From Streptomyces sp. JHA26 (GTDB lineage: Bacteria; Actinomycetota; Actinomycetes; Streptomycetales; Streptomycetaceae), in assembly GCF_002005565.1 (NCBI RefSeq), contig NZ_BDJC01000057.1, positions 1-40,164 on the forward strand: DNA of 40,164 nucleotides. The letters are read 5' to 3'. The notes beneath the pieces were generated by a model that saw only the letters and a program-made list of their open reading frames with translations, did not search any database and was not told the DNA's origin. Below, piece by piece: positions 6,794-14,162 of this stretch. Made by a program: the position numbers and the translations under genes. The first letter of the stretch is position 1. The number at the start of each line of letters is the position of its first letter.

Positions 6794-8407
6794 ATGAAGA
6801 GACGAAGCATCGCGGTGCTGACCGCGGCCGTGGTCGTGCCCGCTCTGCTGGCCACCGCGCCCGGTCCCCGCGCCGCGGCCCACGAAGCCTCCGCGGCGGG
6901 TGCCGCCGGCGCCTCGGCGCCCGCCGGGTCGTCCCTCCCTCGCGGCGTGGACCTCGACACGGTCACGATCCCCGAACTCCAGACGCTCATGAAGCGCGGG
7001 ACGCTGACCTCCACCGCGCTGACCCGCGCGTACCTGCGGCGGATCGACGCCATCGACCCGAAGCTCCACGCCGTGCTGCGCACCAGCCCGACGGCCCTGC
7101 GTCAGGCGGCCGCCAGCGACGCCCGGCACCGGCGCGGGACCGTCCTCGGCCCGCTCGACGGCATCCCCGTCCTGCTGAAGGACAACGTGGACACCCACGA
7201 CATGCCGACGACGGCGGGGTCCCTGGCCCTGGCCGGCGACCCGCCGCACCGGGACGCCGAGCTGGTGCGCAGGCTGCGGGCGGCGGGCGCGGTGATCCTC
7301 GGCAAGACCAACCTGTCCGAGTGGGCCAACTTCCGCGCGGCGAAGCCGACGTCGGGCTGGTCGGCAGTGGGCGGGCAGACCAACAACCCGTACGTCCTGG
7401 ACCGCAACCCCTGCGGCTCGTCCTCCGGTTCGGCCGCCGCGCTCGCCGCGTCGCTGGCGCAGGTGGCGATCGGCACCGAGACGGACGGTTCCATCGTGTG
7501 CCCGGCCGGGATGAACGGCGTCGTCGGCCACAAGCCGAGCCTCGGACTGGTCAGCCGGTCGGGCGTCGTCCCCATCTCCGCCGAGCAGGACACGGCGGGC
7601 CCCATGGCGCGCACCGTGATCGACACGGCGATCACCTTCGCGGTGCTCAGCGGCCACGAGGGCGTGGACACCGGCTCCGCCTCCGGTCTCGCCGAGGCGG
7701 CCGCGCGCCCCGGAGCCCTGCGCGGCAAGCGGATCGGCCTGTGGCGCCTGCCCTCGCTCGGCGCCGAGGTGGACGCCCTGATGACCCGTACCGAGGCCCG
7801 GCTGCGCGCGGCCGGGGCGCAGGTCGTCGAGGTGACTCCGCCGTACCAGGACCGGCTCGCCGAGCTGGAGTTCCCGGCGCTGCTCACCGAGTTCCACCGG
7901 GACATCGACGCCTACCTCGCCACCCGCGAGGGGCCCCGCGACCTCGCCGGGCTGATCGGGTTCAACCGCGCGCACCCCGGAGAGCGGACCTGCTTCGCCG
8001 GCCAGGAGCTGTTCGAGCAGGCCCTGGCCGCGCCGCCGCCCACCGATCCGGACTACCTGGCCATGCGCGCCGAGCTGACGGACCTGTCCCGGCGGTCCAT
8101 CGACGAGACGATGGCCGCCCACGACCTCGACGCCATCGCCTCCCCGGCGAACCCGCCCGCGTGGACGACCGACTGCGCGCGCGGCGACAACGACGTGATC
8201 CCGTCCTCGACCCCGGCCGCCGTCGCCGGGTACCCCTCGCTGTCCGTGCCCGCCGGGTTCGTCGGCGAACTGCCGGTCGGCCTGCTGCTGATGGCCGGCG
8301 ACCGCCAGGACGGCGCGCTGCTGGCCCTGGGGGCGGCGGTGGAGCACCGGCTGGACGCCTGGCGGGCGCCCGGGTACCTGCCGACGCTCCCGTCCGCGGA
8401 CCGTTGA
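6794..8407 (+). CDS. Secreted amidase (amidase signature family)
   Basis: 537 residues. The N-terminus (KRR, then a hydrophobic run ending APGPRAAA) is a cleavable signal peptide, so the enzyme acts outside the cell. The amidase-signature catalytic set is visible: Lys129 in PVLLKDNVD, the cis-Ser in NPCGSSSGSAA (about 206-216) and nucleophile Ser233 in GTETDGSIVCP. The fold hydrolyses carboxylic amides or peptide amides; the substrate is not predictable. The open frame runs 40 codons further upstream, but ATG 6794 begins the signal peptide. A hairpin follows at 8425-8465. It is followed, not overlapped, by the Rieske gene. Confidence 0.92.
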   Translation: MKRRSIAVLTAAVVVPALLATAPGPRAAAHEASAAGAAGASAPAGSSLPRGVDLDTVTIPELQTLMKRGTLTSTALTRAYLRRIDAIDPKLHAVLRTSPTALRQAAASDARHRRGTVLGPLDGIPVLLKDNVDTHDMPTTAGSLALAGDPPHRDAELVRRLRAAGAVILGKTNLSEWANFRAAKPTSGWSAVGGQTNNPYVLDRNPCGSSSGSAAALAASLAQVAIGTETDGSIVCPAGMNGVVGHKPSLGLVSRSGVVPISAEQDTAGPMARTVIDTAITFAVLSGHEGVDTGSASGLAEAAARPGALRGKRIGLWRLPSLGAEVDALMTRTEARLRAAGAQVVEVTPPYQDRLAELEFPALLTEFHRDIDAYLATREGPRDLAGLIGFNRAHPGERTCFAGQELFEQALAAPPPTDPDYLAMRAELTDLSRRSIDETMAAHDLDAIASPANPPAWTTDCARGDNDVIPSSTPAAVAGYPSLSVPAGFVGELPVGLLLMAGDRQDGALLALGAAVEHRLDAWRAPGYLPTLPSADR

Positions 8408-8424
8408 GGCGGCCGGTGGCACGA

Positions 8425-8465
8425 GGGCGCGGGGGCGCGGTCTGAACGGTCCGTGTCCCGCGCCC
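8425..8465 (+). terminator. Hairpin after the amidase gene
   Basis: GGGCGCGGG (8425-8433) pairs with CCCGCGCCC (8457-8465). It separates the amidase from the Rieske gene, which therefore probably has its own promoter. Confidence 0.55.
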
Positions 8466-8514
8466 GTATCTCCGGGCAGACCACGCGTCCAGCCCTGGAA
8501 GGAACGTCATCGGC

Positions 8515-8976
8515 ATGACCAGCGCATCGTTTCACCCCGCATCGGGACCGGCCCGCCGTACGGTCGTGGCGGCGGGCCTCGCCGCCGCCCTGACCGCCTG
8601 CTCGGACTCGGGGAGCGACACGTCCGACGCGGCGGCGGACAGCGGCTCGGGCGGTGGTGGCACGGGGGACACCGGCGGCACGGGCGGCGGGGCCGTGCTC
8701 GCGACGACCGCCGACATCCCCGAGGGCGGCGGGAAGGTCTTCGCCGACCGGAAGGTGGTGGTCACCCAGCCCACGGCGGGCGAGTTCAAGGCGTTCTCGG
8801 CCGTCTGCACGCACCAGGGGTGCGCCGTGAAGAGCGTCGCGGACGGGGTCATCCACTGCCCCTGCCACAACAGTGCCTTCTCGGCCGCCGACGGCAGCGT
8901 GCGCGGCGGTCCGGCGCCCGAGCCGCTGCCCGCCGTGCCGATCACGGTCAGCGGGGACTCGATCCGCCTCGCCTGA
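8515..8976 (+). CDS. Rieske [2Fe-2S] lipoprotein, probably Tat-exported
   Basis: 153 residues. The N-terminus (ARRTVVAAGLAAALTAC) has twin arginines and a lipobox ending at Cys29, predicting a Tat-exported lipoprotein. A Ser/Gly/Asp/Thr linker (30-60) joins it to a Rieske domain. Cluster ligands are Cys98 and His100 in CTHQGC, and Cys115 and His118 in CPCH. Cys103 and Cys117 are placed for the disulfide seen in high-potential Rieske proteins. The final GGPAPEPLPAVPITVSGDSI is the usual ending of small Rieske domains. No cytochrome b or oxygenase partner is near, so its electron partner is unknown. Confidence 0.92.
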   Translation: MTSASFHPASGPARRTVVAAGLAAALTACSDSGSDTSDAAADSGSGGGGTGDTGGTGGGAVLATTADIPEGGGKVFADRKVVVTQPTAGEFKAFSAVCTHQGCAVKSVADGVIHCPCHNSAFSAADGSVRGGPAPEPLPAVPITVSGDSIRLA

Positions 8977-9006
8977 GAGAGCGCCCGCGGCAGGCCCGTC
9001 CGCGAG

Positions 9007-9024
9007 GAGGGCCCGGAAACCCTC
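9007..9024. terminator. Weak hairpin between convergent Rieske and LysR genes
   Basis: GAGGG (9007-9011) and CCCTC (9020-9024) form a short stem in the 52-bp convergent gap. The stem is short, so this is tentative. Confidence 0.3.
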
Positions 9025-9028
9025 GCCG

Positions 9029-9931
9029 TCAGCCCTGCCGTGCGGCCGCGGCCCGCAGCGCGTCGACCGCCGCGCGGATCGACGGGCGGCGGTCGGCGTC
9101 CGCGCGCCAGACGACGTACACGTGCCGGCGCACCCGCTGGCGCAGCGGCACGGTGACCACGCCGGCGGGCATCGGATGGCGGCCGAGCAGCGGGGCGATG
9201 CACACGCCGAGCCCCGCGGCGACCAGGCCGAGCTGGGTGTGGGTCTCGGCGGCGCGGTGGCCGATGATCGGTTCGATGCCCTTCGAGCGCAGCGTGAACA
9301 CCAGCCACTCGTGGCAGAACTCGCCCTCGGCCCACGTGATCCACTCGTCCTCGGCGAACTCGGTGAGGTCCACCTCGTCCCGGCCGGCGAGCCGGTGTCC
9401 GGCCGGCATGGCCACGTCCGCGGGGTCGTCCAGGAGCGGTGCCTTGACCAGGCCGTCGGGCAGCGGCATCGGCTTGTTGTACCAGTCGAGCACGACGGCC
9501 AGGTCGAGGTCGCCGCGCACGACGCCGGCGATGCCCCGCTCGGGTTCCAGTTCGCTGGAGCGGATGCGCAGCGCGGGGTGCTCGGCGCGCAGGGCGGACA
9601 GCACGGCGGGGAACAGCCCGCGGGCGGCGGTCGGGAACGCCGAGAGCCTCAGTTCGCCCACCACCTGCCCGCGGTGGGCCTCGAGGTCGGACCGGGCGAG
9701 TTCGACCTGGGAGAGGATGCGCGCCGCGTGCTCGGCGAGGAGCCGGCCCGCGTCCGTCAGCCGCACGCCCCGGCCGTTCTTGGCCAGGAGCTGCTGGCCG
9801 ACCTCGCGCTCCAGCTTGGACATCTGCTGGGAGACGGCCGAGGTGGTGATGTGCAGGCCCTCGGCGGCGCCGCTGACCGATCCGTGCCGGGCGAGGGCGT
9901 CGAGGGTGCGCAGGCGCTCCAGGTTCAACAT
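9029..9931 (-). CDS. LysR-family transcriptional regulator
   Basis: 300 residues, standard LysR length. An N-terminal winged helix (LERLRTLDALARHGSVSGAA, then SAVSQQMSKLEREVGQQL) is followed by the effector-binding domain from about residue 90. It is divergent from the EamA transporter at 10006, 74 bp apart, the classic arrangement for a LysR controlling its neighbour. The ATG at 9931 has TAGCAT exactly 7 nt upstream, indicating a leaderless transcript. Two copies of TGCTACGA lie in the shared intergenic region. The likely target is the transporter plus itself; the ligand is probably something the transporter exports. That role is inferred from layout. Confidence 0.93.
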   Translation of the reverse strand: MLNLERLRTLDALARHGSVSGAAEGLHITTSAVSQQMSKLEREVGQQLLAKNGRGVRLTDAGRLLAEHAARILSQVELARSDLEAHRGQVVGELRLSAFPTAARGLFPAVLSALRAEHPALRIRSSELEPERGIAGVVRGDLDLAVVLDWYNKPMPLPDGLVKAPLLDDPADVAMPAGHRLAGRDEVDLTEFAEDEWITWAEGEFCHEWLVFTLRSKGIEPIIGHRAAETHTQLGLVAAGLGVCIAPLLGRHPMPAGVVTVPLRQRVRRHVYVVWRADADRRPSIRAAVDALRAAAARQG

Positions 9932-9939
9932 GTAAGTGA

Positions 9940-9980
9940 TGCTACGAGATACCGTGCGTGAAGTCTCGATTGTGCTACGA
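9940..9980. promoter_or_regulatory. Shared LysR/EamA promoter region with TGCTACGA repeats
   Basis: TGCTACGA occurs at 9940-9947 and 9973-9980, 33 bp apart (about three helical turns). The left copy overlaps the LysR -10 (TAGCAT, complement of 9939-9944). These are plausible LysR contact sites for autorepression and control of the divergent transporter. Confidence 0.45.
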
Positions 9981-10005
9981 AAAGAGCCGCGGCATCGTTG
10001 CCCCC

Positions 10006-11007
10006 ATGAGCAGCGTCACCTCCTCCCCCGCGCCCCGCCGCCTCCTCGACTGGCGGCTGCGCTTCGGGATCCTGGCCCTCGTCTGGGGCTTCAGCTTCCT
10101 CTTCATGAAGGTGGGGACGGAGAGCTTCGCCCCGTTCCAGGTCACACTGGGCCGGCTGGTGTGCGGTACGGCGGTGCTCGCCGTGGTGATGGCCGTGAAG
10201 CGGGAGCGGCTGCCGCGCGGGGCGCGGACGTGGGCGCACCTGACGATCGCCGGGTTCCTGCTCAACGCGCTGCCGTTCTCCCTCTTCGCCTACTCGGAGC
10301 TGACGATCCCGTCCTCCCTGGCGGGCATCTGCAACGCGACCTCGCCGCTGTGGGGCATGGCCCTGTCCCTGGTCGCCCTGTCCGAGGACCGGCCGACCCG
10401 GCTGCGGGTGGCCGGCCTCGGCATCGGCTTCCTGGGTGTCCTGACGGTGCTGGGCGTCTGGCAGGGCTTCCACGGGCTGGACGCCACGGGTACGGCGCTG
10501 GCCCTGCTCGCCTCGCTGAGCTATCCGGTCGGCTGGATCCACGTCCGCCGCACCCTGGCCGGCTCCAGCCACTCGCACCTGTCCCTGACGGGGGCGCAAC
10601 TGCTGCTCGCGACGCTGCAACTGGCGTTCGTGACACCGCTGTTCACCTCGGTGCCGACGAGCTTCCCGGTGCAGGCCGTGCTGGCGGTCGCGGCGCTGGG
10701 CGCGCTCGGCACCGGGCTCGCCTTCCTGATCCAGTACGACCTGGTCGCCGAAGTGGGCCCGACGACGGCCCAGATGGTCACGTACTTCACGCCCGTCATC
10801 GCCACGGCCGCGGGCGTCGCGCTGCTGGGCGAGTCGCTGTCCTGGTCGACGCCGGTCGGTGCGGTCGTCGTCCTCGCGGGCGCGGCACTGACCCAGGCAC
10901 GGCCCGGGCGCGTCAGACGTAGCGCCGCCCCGGTCCCGGCCCCAGCGCCGAGGCGACCGCGTCCGCCAGTGGCCGTTCCTCTCCGTCGGCCAGGGTCGAG
11001 ACGGTGA
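10006..11007 (+). CDS. EamA/DMT-family transporter
   Basis: 333 residues with about ten hydrophobic helices in two EamA repeats (beginning FGILALVWGFSFLFMKVGTE and GTALALLASLSYPVGWIHVR). This is the drug/metabolite transporter superfamily, an inner-membrane exporter, often for amino acids or metabolites. ATG 10006 is chosen over the upstream GTG 9958 because the helix begins shortly after it and a CATCGT box lies 7 nt before it. The Arg/Pro-rich tail (from about residue 303) runs 95 bp into the 3' end of the convergent MocR gene. That overlap is unusual, so the last 30 residues may be a readthrough extension. The divergent LysR is its likely regulator. Confidence 0.88.
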   Translation: MSSVTSSPAPRRLLDWRLRFGILALVWGFSFLFMKVGTESFAPFQVTLGRLVCGTAVLAVVMAVKRERLPRGARTWAHLTIAGFLLNALPFSLFAYSELTIPSSLAGICNATSPLWGMALSLVALSEDRPTRLRVAGLGIGFLGVLTVLGVWQGFHGLDATGTALALLASLSYPVGWIHVRRTLAGSSHSHLSLTGAQLLLATLQLAFVTPLFTSVPTSFPVQAVLAVAALGALGTGLAFLIQYDLVAEVGPTTAQMVTYFTPVIATAAGVALLGESLSWSTPVGAVVVLAGAALTQARPGRVRRSAAPVPAPAPRRPRPPVAVPLRRPGSRR

Positions 11008-12244
11008 TCCGGATGCCGGGCGGGGCGCCGATCCTGAAGCGGGCGCCGGGTGCCACGGCCCAGCCGGCGTTCAGCAGGCGGGCGACGGCACCGGTCTCGT
11101 CCGGCACGGGGATCCACACGTTCATGCCGCTGCGCCCGTGCGCCGTGACCCCGCGCCGTTCGAGCGCGCCGAGCAGCGCGTTCCGGCGCCGCCCGTACGC
11201 CGCCGCCACCGCCCGCGGGTCCACCGCGCCCCCGGCCCACAGCAACGCCACGGCCCGCTGGGTGACGAGGCTGACCCAGCCGGGGCCCAGCCGCTGCCGG
11301 CCGCGCACCCGGTCGAGCGTGACGGTGTCGCCGGTGAGCACGGCGAGCCGCAGGTCGGGCCCGTACGCCTTGGCCACCGAGCGGACGAAGGCCCAGTGGT
11401 GTGTCGTACCGGCGAGCGGGTGCAGCGGCAGGTCGACGACGTGGTGGCCGTGGTCGTCCTCGATCAGCAGCGTCTCCGGGTGGTCCCGCAGGACGGACCG
11501 CAGGGCACGCGCGCGCGTGGCGCTCAGCGCGGCGCCCGTCGGGTTCTGCGCGCGGTCGGTGACGACCAGGGCACGGGCACCGGCGTCGAGGGCGCGGCGC
11601 ACGTCGTCGGGCAGCGGCCCCTCGTCGTCGACGCCGACGGCGACCGTGCGCAGACCGAGCGCGGGCACGAGGTCGAGCAGGCTCCCCCAGCCCGGATCCT
11701 CGACGGCGACGGTGTCGCCGGGCCGCAGGTGCGCCGCGAGCACCCGTTCCATGGCGTCCAGCGAGCCGGAGGTGACGGCCACCGGTTCGTCCGGCACGCC
11801 GTCGGCGACCAGTCCGGCCCGCGCCGGGCGCTCCAGCTCCGGCTCCACGGGCGCGTGCCCGTACAGCACCGGCTCCCGGTCGCCCTGCCCGGCGGCCGCG
11901 GCGAACACCGGGCCGAGCGCGGGCAGCAGCGCGGGGTCCGGATTGCCCTCGGACACGTCGCGCACGCCCTCGGGCACCTCGACACGGATGAACTCCCGCC
12001 CCGTGGTCGCCGGTGTCGCGCGCACCCGGCTGCCCCGGCGTCCGGCGGTCTCGATGACCCCGCGCTCCCGCAGCGTGCGGTAGGCCGCGGCGACGGTGTT
12101 GGGATTCACCCCCAACCGTGCGGCCAACTCCCGCATGGGAGGCAGCGGTTGGCCCGGCTCCAGCTCGCCCGTGCCCACCGCGCGTTCGACGCTCGCGGAA
12201 ATCTCCGCCGCACCACGTCCCGTGATCCGATACTCTCCTAGCAC
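10913..12244 (-). CDS. MocR-type (GntR/aminotransferase) transcriptional regulator
   Basis: 443 residues. A GntR winged helix at about 10-75 (PLPPMRELAARLGVNPNTVA) is joined to a fold-type-I aminotransferase domain (95-435). PLP-binding residues are present: Asn234 in AQNPTG, the Asp in LLIEDDHGHH (about 264) and Schiff-base Lys292 in SVAKAYGPDL. The family senses PLP or PLP-amino-acid adducts. It is divergent, by 35 bp, from a PNPOx-like flavoprotein gene, in keeping with PdxR-like control of B6-related genes. The GTG start has CATAAT 7 nt upstream and no ribosome site, so it is probably leaderless. The palindrome TGCACTAGTGCA lies against that -10, suggesting autoregulation. Confidence 0.93.
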   Translation of the reverse strand: MLGEYRITGRGAAEISASVERAVGTGELEPGQPLPPMRELAARLGVNPNTVAAAYRTLRERGVIETAGRRGSRVRATPATTGREFIRVEVPEGVRDVSEGNPDPALLPALGPVFAAAAGQGDREPVLYGHAPVEPELERPARAGLVADGVPDEPVAVTSGSLDAMERVLAAHLRPGDTVAVEDPGWGSLLDLVPALGLRTVAVGVDDEGPLPDDVRRALDAGARALVVTDRAQNPTGAALSATRARALRSVLRDHPETLLIEDDHGHHVVDLPLHPLAGTTHHWAFVRSVAKAYGPDLRLAVLTGDTVTLDRVRGRQRLGPGWVSLVTQRAVALLWAGGAVDPRAVAAAYGRRRNALLGALERRGVTAHGRSGMNVWIPVPDETGAVARLLNAGWAVAPGARFRIGAPPGIRITVSTLADGEERPLADAVASALGPGPGRRYV

Positions 12245-12250
12245 AAACCC

Positions 12251-12267
12251 GATTATGCACTAGTGCA
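12251..12267. promoter_or_regulatory. Divergent MocR/PNPOx promoter with a perfect 12-bp palindrome
   Basis: TGCACTAGTGCA (12256-12267) is a perfect palindrome. The minus-strand -10 CATAAT (complement of 12252-12257) overlaps its edge, and GATTAT (12251-12256) is a possible plus-strand -10. Bound MocR would cover both start regions. Confidence 0.6.
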
Positions 12268-12279
12268 ATGGAGAGTGCC

Positions 12280-12966
12280 ATGCAGGGGACCACGCGGCCG
12301 CCGTCGCAGCCCGCCACCGCCTACTCGACCACCGACCGCACCGTCCCCACCCGCTCCCCCGGCCGGGCCTCCTACGACAAGGAACTGGTGCACGCGATAC
12401 TCGACGAGGGTTACGTCTGCCACCTCGGTTTCGTCCGCGACGGCGCGCCCGTCGTCCTGCCCACGCTGTACGGCCGGGTCGGCGAACGCCTCTACGTGCA
12501 CGGTTCCACGGGCTCGCGCCCGCTGCGGATGGCGGGCCAGACGGACCCGGGCCTGCCGGTGTGCCTGACGGTGACGCACGTGGACGCGCTGGTGCTGGCC
12601 CGCTCGGCCTTCCACCACTCGATCAACTACCGGTCGGTCGTGGTGCACGGCACCGCGTACGACGTGACGGACCCGGAAGAGAAGCGCACGGCTCTGGACG
12701 CCCTGGTCGACCATGTCGTCCCCGGTCGCTCGCACGATTCCCGGCCGGCGAACAAGAAGGAACTGGCCGCCACCGCCGTGATCCGCCTCGACCTGGACGA
12801 GGTCTCCGCCAAGCTCCGCACCGGCGGCGTGAACGACGAACCGGAGGATCTCGCCCTCCCCCACTGGGCCGGTCTCGTCCCGCTGCGCAAGGGCTACGAC
12901 GCTCCGGTCGCCGACCCGGGCCTGGGAGCGGGCGTCGAGCCGCCCGCCTACCTGACCGCGCCGTGA
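12280..12966 (+). CDS. PNPOx-like flavin-binding protein (split-barrel, FMN)
   Basis: 228 residues. The split-barrel core is recognisable in ILDEGYVCHLGFVRDGAPVV, LPTLYGRVGERLYVHGSTGS and LVLARSAFHHSINYRSVVVH; it belongs to the pyridoxamine 5'-phosphate oxidase-related family. Members bind FMN (or F420 or heme) and act as oxidoreductases or sequester flavin. It is larger than PdxH-type cores and lacks a clear PdxH C-terminal signature, so a true pyridoxamine-phosphate oxidase role is not assured. ATG 12280 with GGAG 6 nt before it is preferred; ATG 12268 would add four residues. The divergent MocR gene and shared palindrome imply PLP-responsive control. A strong terminator follows. Confidence 0.85.
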   Translation: MQGTTRPPSQPATAYSTTDRTVPTRSPGRASYDKELVHAILDEGYVCHLGFVRDGAPVVLPTLYGRVGERLYVHGSTGSRPLRMAGQTDPGLPVCLTVTHVDALVLARSAFHHSINYRSVVVHGTAYDVTDPEEKRTALDALVDHVVPGRSHDSRPANKKELAATAVIRLDLDEVSAKLRTGGVNDEPEDLALPHWAGLVPLRKGYDAPVADPGLGAGVEPPAYLTAP

Positions 12967-12987
12967 TGCCGGTCCACCGGTGGGACG

Positions 12988-13021
12988 CCGCGCGGGGGCG
13001 CCGGGTGGAGCCCCCGCGCGG
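12988..13021. terminator. Convergent hairpin terminator
   Basis: CCGCGCGGGGGC (12988-12999) pairs perfectly with GCCCCCGCGCGG (13010-13021) across a 10-nt loop. It lies between the plus-strand PNPOx gene and the minus-strand EamA gene, and can serve both. Confidence 0.85.
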
Positions 13022-13033
13022 AAGGACCCGCCG

Positions 13034-13975
13034 TCAGGCGAGCGCCGTGGGTGTCCGCGCCCGCCGCGCCTCCGCCACCGCGAGTCCCGCGACCGAGCCG
13101 AGCATCAGCACGGTGCCGGCCAGGGTCGCCGCGGTGAGGTGCTCACCGAGCAGGACGACGGCCAGCGCCGCCGCGCCGACCGGTTCGAGCAGCATGATCA
13201 CGGACACGGTGGCCGACCGGACGACGGCCGCGCCGGCGAAGTAGAGGCCGTAGGCGAGGGCGGTCGGGACGGCCGCGACATAGGCCAGGAGCCACAGCAG
13301 CCGGACCGGTTCGGCGGTGTGCGGCACCAGCCCCTCGGCGAGGGCCGGGGGCAGCAGGCACAGGCTCGTGACGGCGAACGCCCCGACGGACGTGCCGGCC
13401 GCGTCCGCCGATCCGTCGCGCCCCCACCAGCGGGTGAGGAGCGTCATCACGGAGTACCCGGCCGCCGACACCAGGGCGAGGAGGACGCCCCAGGGCTCGA
13501 CGGAGGCCCTGCCGTCGCCGAGGACGAGCACCCCGAGCCCGGCGAGGGCGCCGACGACGGCGGCCGCCCCGCCCCGGCCCAGCCGCTCCCCGAGGACCTG
13601 GCGGGCGCCGAGCGCGATGAGCACCGGGCCGGCCCCGAGGGTGACGACGGTGGCCACGGCGAGCCCGGTCGCCCGTACGGCGGCGAAGTAGGCGGTCTGG
13701 AACACCGCGAGGCCGAGGCCCGTGAGAACGGCCCGCAGCACCTTGCGGCGCAGCGGCTCCGGTACGGCGGGCCGCATCCGCGGGCGCAGCGGGCGGGCGG
13801 CGAGCAGCAGCACGAGACCGGCGGCGCAGCGCCAGAAGGACAGGGACACGGGCCCCATGTCACTGGTCCGGTAGACCAGTGAGGCGGCGGCACCGGCAGT
13901 GCCCCACGCGACACCGGCGACGATCAGATAGAGGAGGCCACGCCCTACGGGCAGGCCGGAGACGGTGTTCGACAC
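13034..13975 (-). CDS. EamA/DMT-family transporter with a structured leader
   Basis: 313 residues with ten predicted membrane helices in two EamA repeats (starting LIVAGVAWGTAGAAASLVYR and WGVLLALVSAAGYSVMTLLT). It resembles RhtA/YdcZ-like exporters of amino acids or metabolites. The GTG start at 13975 has GGAGAG 7 nt upstream; that ribosome site sits at the 3' foot of a long stem (13985-13994 with 14047-14056). A putative 13-codon leader peptide lies further upstream (14111-14152), so expression may be attenuated. A second EamA gene on the same strand lies just upstream, and reads towards this gene. Substrate unknown. Confidence 0.9.
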   Translation of the reverse strand: MSNTVSGLPVGRGLLYLIVAGVAWGTAGAAASLVYRTSDMGPVSLSFWRCAAGLVLLLAARPLRPRMRPAVPEPLRRKVLRAVLTGLGLAVFQTAYFAAVRATGLAVATVVTLGAGPVLIALGARQVLGERLGRGGAAAVVGALAGLGVLVLGDGRASVEPWGVLLALVSAAGYSVMTLLTRWWGRDGSADAAGTSVGAFAVTSLCLLPPALAEGLVPHTAEPVRLLWLLAYVAAVPTALAYGLYFAGAAVVRSATVSVIMLLEPVGAAALAVVLLGEHLTAATLAGTVLMLGSVAGLAVAEARRARTPTALA

Positions 13976-13984
13976 GAGTTCTCT

Positions 13985-14056
13985 CCGCAGACGCGCACGG
14001 GGCGCGGACGTCGGGGTCCACCCCTCGGGCAGGGGTGGGTGGACTGGCGTCTGCGG
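13985..14056 (-). promoter_or_regulatory. Structured leader upstream of the EamA gene
   Basis: CCGCAGACGC and GCGTCTGCGG form a perfect 10-bp stem (13985-13994 with 14047-14056). Inside is a second hairpin made of GTCCA...CCCCT and AGGGG/TGGAC (about 14016-14044). On the RNA the outer stem ends directly at the GGAGAG ribosome site, so folding could mask translation. I do not recognise a known riboswitch class. Confidence 0.5.
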
Positions 14057-14110
14057 GCAGCACCGACCAGCCCGGCCACTACGCGCCGGGCGGCTTCCGG
14101 AGGGCCCGCC

Positions 14111-14152
14111 TCAGGCGGCCGGAGGCGGAAGGACGAGTGCGGTCGCGTGCAT
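14111..14152 (-). CDS. Putative 13-codon leaderless leader peptide
   Basis: The minus strand reads MHATALVLPPPAA and stop. The ATG is preceded by TAGAGT exactly 7 nt upstream (complement of 14160-14165), a consensus TAGRRT -10 for a leaderless transcript. The peptide has Leu-Val-Leu followed by Pro-Pro-Pro, runs that can slow ribosomes. Its stop codon sits in the loop of CCGCC-TGA-GGCGG. CTTCCG at codons 8-9 can pair with CGGAAG (complement of 14094-14099), so ribosome position would change folding. It lies between two EamA genes, upstream of the structured leader. Existence and function are inferred. Confidence 0.45.
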   Translation of the reverse strand: MHATALVLPPPAA

Positions 14153-14162
14153 GATCGGCACT

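Noticed and set aside
6668..8422. 584-codon minus-strand open frame
   Set aside because: Antisense to the amidase gene, which has catalytic motifs and a signal peptide.
9958..10005. Upstream GTG start for the EamA gene
   Set aside because: It would place 16 polar residues in the divergent promoter; the ATG at 10006 with CATCGT 7 nt upstream fits better.
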